The notes under the pieces are model-generated. The model saw nothing but the letters and a program-made list of their open reading frames with translations, searched no databases and was not told where the DNA came from. Positions 13,761-24,409 of a stretch of DNA of 64,000 nt are shown piece after piece (position 1 is the stretch's first letter; each line of letters starts with the position of its first letter). The DNA is taken from the NCBI GenBank assembly GCA_014706295.1, contig JACSVZ010000004.1, positions 9,396,465 through 9,460,464 on the forward strand, read 5' to 3'. The position numbers and the translations under genes are program-made. This DNA comes from Lycocorax pyrrhopterus obiensis. Taxonomy: Eukaryota; Chordata; Aves; Passeriformes; Paradisaeidae.

Positions 13761-15017
13761 GAGATTGTATTTGTAAATCACACCTGACTTTATTGTGTGA
13801 AACACAAGCAGTAGAAACTTGGGAGATGCCAGACTGAATTTGTATGTCCAGCAAATCAATTTGGCTGCTTGAATGTAGGATTTCTGATGGACTTTTAAAA
13901 TGTGATAAAACTCTTCATCTCTCTTTCAGGCCTCAGCAGAAACATCTGTGCTTCGAGTCAACGCAGTGTGACCGGAAGCACCTCGGAATTGCTGAGGTCG
14001 AAGTAAACTGGAAACACAGATTAGAGTGCTTTTGTATGGAATACACACAACTTGGTTCATGAACACAAGGGTTTCTAAACTTATCTGAAATTCCGCCTGT
14101 CTAGGTCACTCTCCCTAAATAACTGAGGTATGGTTTACTTTTTGGTATGATAAATGCACCAAAGCAAACACTCACTTGGTGTGAATGGCAAAGCAACGTG
14201 ATTTCCACAGGACAACACTGATGTCCAACAATCTGAGGATAGAGCCTATTTTTCCTGGATGCAAAAAATGGTATGATTTATAATTTCATTATAACAAAGC
14301 TGATTTTCCATTTCTTAGGGTGGTTTTACACTATCAACAGCTAAATATTTCCTCCTCGGGGACAAAGTTACAAAGTGTTGCCAATGCACACATGTTGTCT
14401 GGCTGTAACATTTCCAAAGTATTATTTAGAAGAACAGCAATTATAAAGACATTTTCCAAAGGAATTTGTATTTGAGTTAGGATAAGGATGTGGGGGTGTG
14501 AACGTAAGTCTGAGGAACACCTGAAAGTTTATCTGTGCATTTAGATTTGTTTTCAGAAAGTGTTTGCGTTCCTGTCTATAGAACACAAACACTGATTTTC
14601 TTCAGCAATAAAGGTATGACCCAGTTCTGGACTGAAGCTAAACTTTATTTTGTAGCCTCAGTTGCCCGATGGGGATTGAAGTTAATGTTTTATGAGGCAA
14701 AGGAGAGCATCTGTTCATTCCAGGAACAGTTACTGCTAAGATATTTGTTTTGGGTTGGAGTTAAGGTGATTTTGTGCTGAATTATCAGTTTCTCTCTCAC
14801 TGAGGGTTGTAAGGACCAATTAAAGATTTAGGGTGGCCTGACCTTTATTCTGCTCATTGTTGACTTGTAACGAGTGATGTCTACAGTAACTGCTTTCTTG
14901 TAATTTATTTACTCTATTTAGGAATGAGGGGTTTGGACTTGGGATCTACCAAGGGGAGCTTTTAATGTACATTTTTATTTATTTTGTCTAAATGCATGGA
15001 AACCTCCAGGACAGATA

Positions 15018-15084
15018 CTCAGCTGGTGTAAATCAGCTTTGTTCCATTGACGTCAGTGGAGCAGCGCCAGCAGCAGATCTGACC
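15018..15084. repeat. Degenerate inverted-repeat fragment (core TCCATTGA/TCAGTGGA)
   Basis: The segment reads ctcagctggtgtaaatcagc, then a near-palindromic centre TCCATTGA-cg-TCAGTGGA (7 of 8 positions pair), then an arm ending in agatctgaccc. From memory, reptile and bird genomes hold many copies of an old palindromic element with a similar 'GGTGTAAATCAGC..CCATTGAAGTCAATGG..' layout. The right arm is worn down relative to the left. Membership is inferred from the pattern, not from a search. Confidence 0.5.
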
Positions 15085-16250
15085 CACTTCTTTAATCTGA
15101 TCCCTTGTCCATCCAGTTTATTTCAGATTACATCAGAGTGAGCAGGGCCTTACCTCATCCACTATGAACTTGAGATAGATACAACCTTGCAAGTTTTGGC
15201 AGAGGACTCTCATCCCTGAGAAACATGTAAAAAGCAAGAGTAGCATCCAGTCCTCTGCCATGCAGAAACTGCTTGGAGCCAGTGCCTTGACAGACTCAGC
15301 TTTTCTTCATATGAGACTGTGTGACATACGAAATTCCAACTTGTTCACAAGAAATTGTGTTGATTTACCACAAAACACTGACCTAACATAGCAACTTCTG
15401 TGTGTGTGTGTCTAAATACCTATTAACTAATCAGTAATACTCATTCAGTGTTCAGGATCTTCTGTGTCCCTACAGCATTCAGTGAGTCTTCAGAAACCTC
15501 AGCATCCAGCTGTCAAGGCCGTGCAGGTACCCACCTTAGAAATTTCCAAGGGAAATCAGTTTGCGTTCATTGAAATTGCACACATTGAAATTAAGTTTGC
15601 AGTCACACCTTGGATCTGGCACCTCTAACTTGTCCCTTCAGTTTTTCCTGTTTTTTAACTGTTGTTTTGCCCTTGTGTCTGTTCCCTGCCATTGTCCTCA
15701 CAGATCAGGGTTGGATGGTTTGACTGAGCATTATCTTCACATCACACACTACTCTCCCAATGGATCTGATCTCTTCCACTGCTTGAGTGAGCACGTTTTG
15801 TGTTTTTGGGTTTTTTTGTTGGAGGAGAATGGAGGTGCCCATACACAGCTGAAAAATTATTTTCCCCCTCAGTCTGAACTGATGGTTGAACTGACTCTTG
15901 GCTCTTCTGATTATTCTCAAACAATAATATTCAAATATTCTAGTAGCTTCCAGGGAATGTACAATATCATGTGTTTGAGCTCCCTGAGTTTTGTGTACTC
16001 AGAGAAGTTGCTTGTCCTGAAAAGTTTACATCAAAGTCTTTATTTGTTCCTGTCCCATAACCTTGCGGTGAATTTACACTCTTAAGAAGAGCTGGGAACA
16101 TGTTTTTTACTGCAGCAGTTACTTTCTCTTGGTACTACAATATACCTTTCTACTTTGTCTACCTCAACGCTTAATTTACATTTCCTTAGTAAAAAGGAGA
16201 GTTTTGCCTTTTTGTCAGCTGTTTTCCATGTACATTTCTAGTATTGAGTG

Positions 16251-16275
16251 GCAATATTAGTAGAACTAATATTGC
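16251..16275. repeat. Small perfect hairpin
   Basis: A 10-bp perfect stem, gcaatattag against ctaatattgc, encloses a 5-nt loop (tagaa). Similar GTATTGAG words flank the stem on both sides. A stem this size is expected about once per window by chance when short loops are allowed, so no function is claimed. Confidence 0.8.
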
Positions 16276-16369
16276 TTTTTCTGGTATTGAGCTGTCTCAC
16301 ACATTTCTGTCCAACTTGAATGAAATGATGAATTTTCTCAGCCACCAGCAGATCCTCTGCAGCATTATC

Positions 16370-16480
16370 TCATGTCCTACGACCTCTCCAGGCTTGTCAT
16401 GCAGTGGCCATTGACTTTGTACTGGACTTTCTCCAGTACCTCCCTTCAAGAGCTTGCAAATGCCAAAATGATGTGAGCCA
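16370..16480 (-). mobile_element. Possible old CR1-clade LINE fragment
   Basis: The words 'ctggactttctccagtacct' and the preceding 'ccattgacttt' resemble the complement of a conserved CR1-family passage ('cttctctggacwctctccagyacctc'). Similarity fades within about 100 bases and no 3' end is visible. The segment is either a strongly decayed internal CR1 piece or a chance match. Confidence 0.35.
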
Positions 16481-17068
16481 TTGCAGTTCTAGTATCTTTT
16501 CCCAAATACCAGATGTTGTCTTGGCTTCTCTTGTTCCCAAACTATGTCTTGTTTTTGCAGACTCTGATATTTTTGTTGCAGGTCTCTATTGGTGTCTTGT
16601 CTCTTATATCTGTCAGAACTGTCCCTGCACTCTAAGTTTCACTTTGGGTAAAGTGGCTTCCTTTTCTTGGCAAGTTCTAGTTGGGTTATTCCTAAATCTT
16701 CTAACAATATTTCTCTGTCTCTTCCTTCATCTAAACACTACAGTATCAGCTTGACCTTCATACCAGTTTGTGTTTTCAGCTATCAATTAATAACAGAATA
16801 TTTCCATCTTTTTTTCTCTGTCCTGGTTCAGTATAGTACTCCTGCACATTTAATAGTCTGCCTCCCCTGCCTCGGCTAACCAAGCTATATAAATCATCTT
16901 TGGCTTCAGAATCAGACATTCCCTGGAAGGAGAACATGATCCTGTTAGCTGGGAAGGAAAGTTGCTGCTTAAGCTTCTCTTATCTCTACTCTGTCTCTCT
17001 GAAGGGCTTTGACTTTGGTGGGATTTTTAACTTCTTCTTTCTTCCACACAGAATATTGACTTTGTTAT

Positions 17069-17229
17069 TGCTGTGGCTGCCCCGTCCCTGGGCGTGTTCA
17101 AGGCCAGGCTGGATGGGGCTTTGAGCAGCCTGGTCTAATGGAAAGTGTCCCTACCCATGGCAAGGGGGTTGGAACTGGGTCATCTTTAAGCTCCCTCCAA
17201 CCCAAATTGTTCTATGATTCTGTCGTTCT
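17069..17229 (+). mobile_element. CR1 LINE 3' fragment (plus strand)
   Basis: This is a truncated CR1 3' end in sense orientation. It enters at 'gctgtggctgccccgtccct', passes 'tgttcaaggccaggctgg' and 'gggctttgagcagcctggtc', and ends with 'ggaactgggtcatctttaag', 'ccctccaacccaaattg' and the terminal 'ttctatgattctg'. Only about 160 bp remain. The small 3'-UTR hairpin-and-octamer end recognised by CR1 reverse transcriptase is retained. There is no coding capacity. Confidence 0.93.
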
Positions 17230-20200
17230 ATTACTCTTCTCATTGAAGAAGAAACATAAAGCCCTGTTCATCTGCCTTACATCTCTCCCAACAAGCTCTT
17301 CTCTTCCCTGCATCCATTGGTGCAGTTTCCACTCTACCCAGAGAAGCCAAACTGAAGGGCAGGTTTCATTGCAAGTGTGGAAGAGGAAATCCATTTTACC
17401 AAAAAACCCTAAATGTACTGGGAAACCTTAGGGAGTGCACAGAAAGCCAGACAAAAAACCACACTTGTGAAGGTGAGGTTCAAAGTGTTCCGTTCTTACA
17501 GAAGGCTATGCTTGTGTTTGTGGAATATATGTTTAGGAACTTTGCTGGATGAGGGCCTTATTAAATTTGAGTAAACTAAACAGAACAAGCACAAAATAAC
17601 CAGTTTTTACAATATGCTTGAGAGAAAAGCAAGCAAACAGCTTTTTTCCTACTGTTAAGAAAACAATGCGGCAGAAAAATGAAGTATCTCAGCTCCTGGG
17701 AGCAAGTAGCAAAGCAGACCCAAAATTCAGAAGATTTTTGTTCTGGGCTTTGTCTAGTGCGCTGACATTTTACTTTTTAAATGTTTTTCATAAGAAGTAG
17801 TACTTTATTCATTTTTGTGATTGCTTTCGTAAATGGAAAGAAGTAAATCACAGTGAAGTTAGTCCAGAGTTGGGACAATATTGAGTTCAAGAGGTACAGC
17901 AGAAATTTAGCGAAGATGCAAATAGATCTGGGTCCTGTCAAAAGTTACTCCTTCATTTACCAAGGAAACTTCACTAAATTAATGGATTTTAGAGGAGAAG
18001 AAAACTTAAAACTATCTAATATGACCGTATGTCTTTTGCATGCCATAGAATTCCACTCAGTTATCTCTGCAAAACTATTTCCTGCAGATAGTGGGCCAGA
18101 TCTCACCTCTGCTAACTTTAACCACTTCAGTCTCAAAGCACTCTCCAGAGATGTTCTCTGACTGGGCTGTTGCAGCTTTACTGTAGAAAGGCCTAATGGT
18201 TCTGAGGTCCATGAAACATGAAGTGAGAGCTGTATGTATGTACTCCTTTTGTAATCCCACAATCCGGGGGATTGCTTGAGACAGGAATGAAACGAAGCAA
18301 AGGAAAATCAATGTTTAACTTGGAAATATTTGTCAGTTAACAAGTCACAAGGAAGTGAGTACCTCTAGCACCTAGTAGGAATTTATTTTATACTTAATTT
18401 ATACTCTTTTTTTTTGTGTGTGGGGAGTGTATTTAAAAAAAGTGAACACAGACAAAAAAATCTTCCGCTTGAGCTTTGTTACCATTGAATTTCCTAAGTT
18501 CAGGAGTATTCTCTAAATGCACTTTAGCACATTTGTTTTGGAGAAGGCTGACTATCCAGACCCTGACCACACTTAAACACATACTGAAATCCATCCTTCT
18601 TATGGACAACATGTGATTGTGTGCATAAACCCCTGTTCTATTTAGGGATGCTTTCCTGAACTGGAAATACAGCTTGTGTGCTTCAATTGTTTTAAGGGAT
18701 CTATTTTCTGGCATCTTGTTGCTTTTCTCCTTTTTTCCCTTCAAAAACCCCTCTGTTGAGTTTAAATGTATATTCTTTTACAGTCCCACAAGTCACAGTT
18801 TCTGAGACCTGGAATTCCTTATTCAAGAAAATCTGCTGGAAATCCATAAAAACTCTGTATACAATAAACAGGATACCTACTTCACCCTCGAGTTCTGGAT
18901 CTCAGGTCTTTGTCATCTTGAAGAACGACTTAATCCCTCCAAGGGAGGCGTCTCCCAGGTATTTCCGTATGGATCAGTCCCATAAAGCGCTGATCTCTGT
19001 CTCGGAGCCACATCGATCTGTCTTGTCTGCAGTGGCTGAAAGGACTTTATGCATTGAATTTTCCCAGAAGTGCTATAAAATAACACGTCTTGGCGAGTGA
19101 AGCCAGCCTGTTAACGTATGGATTTTCTGCCTTGAGTGATTTTCTAAAATCAATAACTCATTAAAAAGAAAAAAGCTCAATTCTCACAATTCATAACCAT
19201 GCAAATAAACAGGCTGACTTCAGCAGCAGTGCCCAGCTAAGTTAGAACAGTGGGTTTGGAGGCTGTTGTGTTGTTTGTTCAGTTGCCCTGACTGCAGTTT
19301 CATTTTTTCTGGATCCTTGAAAAAAAATATTTTAACAACAGTGCTCATTCATTAATTCTTAAGAATAATGCTCTGTTGGCAGAATGGTTAACTACTTGCT
19401 AAAAATAAGGTCTGCTGGTGAATCCTTTAAAAATATGACTACATCCCCAGGAAGTAACTCTCTTTCAGTGAAGAATAAAAATGTAGATCTTTTTCAAAAT
19501 CACAATGTCTAGAAATGTTTTATGCACGTAGTAATTCCTCAAAAAGTGTCAGATAACTTGGCAGGGGAGGAAGCTTTACATCCCAAGTGTGTAAAGCGTT
19601 GCAGTCATTAATTTATTGACTGAATTGATCTGACTTTTAAAAGACTCCCTGGCTTGGCATCAGTATTCTGTTTATCTCACAAGCAATGAATCTCCTCTTC
19701 CCTGTGTGTAAATACTTAATAGCTGTTAACTTAAAAGATCAGGCCTTGCTGGATCCATAAGTATTGTGCTTCAAGGTACATTTGGATTGAAGTTTTCTTT
19801 TTCGTCTGCTCAGATCTCGCGTTGCTGCATTACCTGCTCTACTTGACATTCTCAGTGGCTTGGAAACCGTGTCAAATGTTTTTCAGAGAGTTAGTTCTTT
19901 TTTCAGGGTGATTTTTCTTGCACCCAGATGTATTAATTTAAAATATTTAGGGTTTGTTTTTTTTTCCCAAAGTACAGCGACAGGATTTAGAATGCTCCAC
20001 AGGATGCTGAAGTCAGCCGCTCTCACAAAGCTTTTCCATATGATGCATGTCAGCAGCACAGCTTCAAGGAGTGTCTTCTCATTTTGCTTTCCACTTAGCA
20101 TGACTTTAACAGGTGTCTCGGAATGCCTCTGAGCAGGGCAGGATTAGAGCCTGTGATCTGGGAATAAAAAGAAAAGGTGGTGGGGTGTGGGGGGAAGGAC

Positions 20201-23200
20201 TGGAACTGTGGAAGGTGAACTGGTTCCAAAGGACACCCTTCAAGCAAAGGGTGGCAAAAGAATCAAATCAGGTAGATTCAACTTTAGTGTGAGAAAGAGC
20301 AAACCTTGCATGTCAGCAGGGGCTCCTATGGTTTAATAAATTACTGGAAAGTTAGGACAGTGAGACGTGGCCTCTCTAGAAGAGTCTTTGGAAGGCTTGA
20401 AGGAATCCTGAGCCCAGTAAAAAATTGCTTGATCTCAGATGAAAAATGTAGCCACTAGTATGACCAAGCGTTCTTGAATGCCTGTGTGCTGGATTCCTGG
20501 CCCTTTGAGGCCACTGGAAGAATGAAGAGAGCAGAAATTGTTCAGCCAAGGAATTAAAATCCGAAACTACCCTGTTCATTTTGCGAGAAAATGATAAGCG
20601 GCTGTTCCTGGAGCAACCGAAGCTCAGTTTTCTATGGAACCATATCCTCGCTCTCCCGTGCACTTTTTGGGGACCTTTGTGAGACCCCCAGATCCCAGGA
20701 CCGCTCGTGAGCAGAAGGGCAAAAGGCAGCTCCTGCTGCATCTGCTGTGGAGCCCCGCACGGGCTGATTGGAAGGCTGGAAATAAGCTGTTTGTACTGAC
20801 TGGACAAGGAACGATTGATCCCACTCCTTCCAGGAGATTTTCCTCAGCTGGGGGCACTAATTTAGGTCTCTTTCTTCTGTGCAATGACAAGAGCTGTAGG
20901 AACATAATTATCTCCAAATCTTTTGCTTCTCCCCTGACAGCTTTCATTGAAATGTGGCAGTGGGTTTGAATGTTGTTAGGGGCAGACATGAACAGGCAGA
21001 AGGCATGACTGCATAAGCCTCATTTCCTTAGGAAATCAAGTGGAAATGTTTGTATAGTTTATATACAGCACAATATGGTTTGTGTCTGTCATATTACCTT
21101 GAAAGTTTTTGTTGTTGTAATCATATGTTCCATTGTTGTGCTTCATCTAATCTAGAGTTTGTAAAAATACTGCTTTGGACCTTTGTGATTTGTTTTCCTG
21201 CATCTCATAGGAAGCCAGGACTGGAAGGGGCGTCCTGGGTCAGTGTGTCCCGGCTCCTGCCGAGGTATATGGACTGTAAAAGTTAAAAGAGAAAAATATT
21301 CTATAATAAACTTCAGATTGGTACAGTGGGAAAGTTAATGAGACAAATGAAACCTTCCGTGTGGCCTTTGCAAATCTGAAAGTCACAGCATGGGGCAGTC
21401 CCCTTGCAAATCTTGGGTCATTAGCTTACCTTCTGCAGTAACTGCCATGGATAAATGTCAGAGGATGAAGGAATTTTCCCCTTTACAGCACTGGAATATG
21501 AAGTATTCACATGTTCCTCAGAAAATCCTGGGGAAAAGATTGCCAGATTTTTTTCTCATGTAACAGGAGTATTAAAGTGTTAGACTTGTTTACACAGGAG
21601 AAATTATTTGATCCAGAGAGCAAAGAGACATCCCTTAGCTTTTAAATGTGCTTGAATGACAGTAAGACGCGTCCAGCATTCTGTAGGAGTTTCCTAAAGG
21701 AAACAAGAGCCCAGAAGACCCTCCATGAAATAAGACAATAGGTAAGAGAAGGATGGCAGTTTCTTACATATAGGTCACAAGGGAACAATAGAGTCAGATT
21801 ATTTCTGAGGCTGTATTATAATGCTCAAAAGAAAACCTGATGATGTAAGGGTAAAAATCACAAGTGCCCATGTTTCAGAATTTGTGGTGCTTGCCTTTAG
21901 CTGTGCACTGATTGTCAGTATTAAATGTGCTTCTCTACTATATATAAATGCTTGCAGATTGTTAAGGCCACTTCTAGAATATTTATATTCCAGAATATCT
22001 CAATTGTTTCAAATCTCAGTGATAAAATTCCCTCTACACAGAATTGCATATGTGCAGCTGTTCAGAGAAAGATACAGCCTGAGAGAAGGAGAAGGACAAC
22101 AGTTTATTTGACAGTTCCCAGAAAATGAACAGAAAATAAAACAGTACTTTGAAAATCTCAGTTTTGCACTATTTAAACTTGTTCAAAAATAGAAAGATAT
22201 TTTTCAAATTGTTTTGGACCATTTCCCTTTTTGAAAGCAGAGTCTGTACATAATAAAAGCATTGACATTTTTAATGTTTTGTATGGAATATCTCTAGGAT
22301 GAACTGAGAAGTCCACTGACTGCCTTCAGTGCTGCCTTTGCCTTGATTTTGTAATTTTACATCTTTGTCCTTACACCAGGGTCTGATCCAGGAAACCAGG
22401 GAGTACTTTAGGCTCTTCCATCGGAATGCTTGAGGCTGTGAGTATTTTTAAGCATCCAAGCAGTCTCTTTGGCTTTGGTTTCACTGTTTGACTCTTCGAG
22501 CATGAAGTGTACATTAAATACTTCATTGGGCTGTCCTGTGCTCCACACCTGAGCTCTGAGCACAGGTAGGACTGATGGTGATAAGCTGAGCCCATCAGCC
22601 TCGTGCCTGTTCACAGACACCCAGAACTGAAACGTTCAGTGAACTACATTCTCTGAGCAGTTCAGGAAACCATAATAAGAAAGATGAAATTTGCAGCTTT
22701 ATTTCAGAAAAGTCCATTTGCCATAAAAATTTACATGCTTTAGTAGAATTAGGCAGTTTAAAAGAGTCATTCTAGAGTCTGCATCATTAAACTTTGGACC
22801 TTTAAAGGTATTTAACTGTTAAACTCCTGACTCGATGGAGACCTGTTTCTGGAATGTTGTAGTTACTTTTGGTTTAAGGTGTTCAGAATGAGCTAGTCTT
22901 TTAAACACTGTGTTAATGCTTGCAGCATGTTAATTTTTAACAAAGAGGTTTTCTTCATGAAAAGCACATTTTCTGCCCAACAGAATTTGATAGTGTTTTC
23001 CATCAAAATTTTGAAGACTGCTAAATTTGACATTGCTGCTCTGTTTGCTCAGTCAGGCTCAGCCTTTAGAAAAAAGCCTATTAAAAATCTATCACCCAAA
23101 GGAGGGATCCTGACGGCTTTCCATTTCGGGGTTGCCCCTCGTGGCTCTGTTGCAATGGCTTTGAGCAGGTGTGACTCATTTGTAGGACTTTGGCTCTCAC

Positions 23201-23640
23201 GCTGCTTTGGGGAACCAGCTGGCTTTGGGCTTAGGGCTCAGCTCTGAGCCTCACCAGGACCAGTTTCTAAGCCCACCTTATCCTTTACTCGTCTCATCTT
23301 AAATTGCATCCATTACACCATGGTCATCATGCAGTGACTGATGATCCCAGCCTGTCACTTCTCCTCTTTGTCCAGCCACCAGCAGCTAAATCCCTTTCCC
23401 CTGGAGCCTCTGCAGTGCCGGGGCTTTGTCATTGTTGCTGGGCAGGTGTGTTGACAAGTGACTGCCTGACCAGTGAGTTTGTCTCCCAGTTTTTATTCGG
23501 GTAAGTACATTGTCTCCTATACTTCTGTTGCATCAAGCTCAACATCTGTGTAATAAATAAGGCCCAGTCCTGCCTCCTTCAACCACCTCAGTGTAGAATT
23601 GAGTTGCCTTGCTCGAACAAGGAAAAAGACTGAAGCCAGG

Positions 23641-23705
23641 TGGCCAAATTCCTGTTTTCAGTCACCATTACATAAACTACACTGACTCCACTGAAGTCAG
23701 CAGAG
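23641..23705. repeat. Degenerate inverted-repeat fragment (gccaaattcct..ccactgaagtcag)
   Basis: The segment has 'ggccaaattcctgttttcag', a spacer, then 'actccactgaagtcagcag'. It resembles one half of the palindromic CATTGAAGTCAATGG-core elements seen elsewhere in this window, with the outer 'ggccaaattc' terminus still recognisable. Only one arm is clear. Assignment is by pattern. Confidence 0.45.
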
Positions 23706-24393
23706 AAAACCCAGAATGAATAGTTTATATTGACTTCGCAAGAGCAATTAAAAATCCTTTTTATCATTAGTTATTATAATGCCATATAAAAGCACTTACA
23801 TTAGGCATCATGAGCTTTTGAAGAAACCAAGTGCCCAAAGTATGTCCATGCTCCCGTAACATGTCAAAACTACAGTTAAAAAATTCTTCTGTCCCTAAAA
23901 GTGCATTTACCTACTGGATTCTATTGCTTTTTGAGAGAAATACTTGCCTAAAGAAGGAAAAATTAGTTATGTATTTCCACCACAGACAGAGTGGGAGAAA
24001 TTCCTATTGAAGATTTACCACCTATGTTTAAGAAACTTCAAAATTATTTCAATTAGCAGAAGAGCATCACCTTTTAGTTTTTATCCTTATGTTAATCATT
24101 GACAGCACTATCCCCCCCACAGTGTTTAATATAGGCAATACACTGAGGGGAAAAAAGTATATTCACTAGAAATTCATTACTGTATTTACAATGCTGCTTT
24201 CCCATGCTTATTTTAGGGTCATTTGGGAAAAAAGCTTTAACTCCAAAAAAAAAATGAATGCATTGCTATTCTGGGAGTTAGACTGTCACTTAATAAATAT
24301 ATTTCTGATAATAAAAATTGGTGTCATTTTCCTTGCAGGGACTTATTCGGAAGAAAGTTAATAAAAACTGCATGGAAAAACCAGCATCACAGC

Positions 24394-24409
24394 TTTTTTT
24401 TTTTTTTTT
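24394..24409. repeat. Poly-T run (16)
   Basis: Sixteen uninterrupted T residues. It could be a poly-A tail of an inverted retroposed sequence, but no retroposon body or target-site duplication is visible. Confidence 0.85.

Larger units (their letters stand above)
12291..17068. other. Non-coding stretch, no supported gene
   Basis: Apart from the small features listed separately, nothing is recognised. The frame 15561-16085 (+, 174 codons) is rich in Leu, Ser and Phe, as expected of T/C-rich DNA read by chance, and has no recognisable domain. The segment 12850-13070 is AT-rich, repeat-free and carries several TAAT-type cores, which would fit a distal enhancer, but no comparison was possible. 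Confidence 0.5.

Noticed and set aside
15561..16085. 174-codon plus-strand frame as a membrane protein
   Set aside because: The Leu/Phe/Ser richness follows from T- and C-rich DNA. There is no clear start context, no family match, and minus-strand frames overlap it.
18088..18116. Another core-family fragment (gggccagatctcacctctgc)
   Set aside because: Only the outer 'gggccagatct' word fits and no core is visible nearby.
20176..20198. G-quadruplex
   Set aside because: Only two long G runs are present. Four separate runs of three are not available without overlap.
22798..22809. 12-bp palindrome acctttaaaggt
   Set aside because: A perfect 12-mer palindrome is expected many times in 64 kb.
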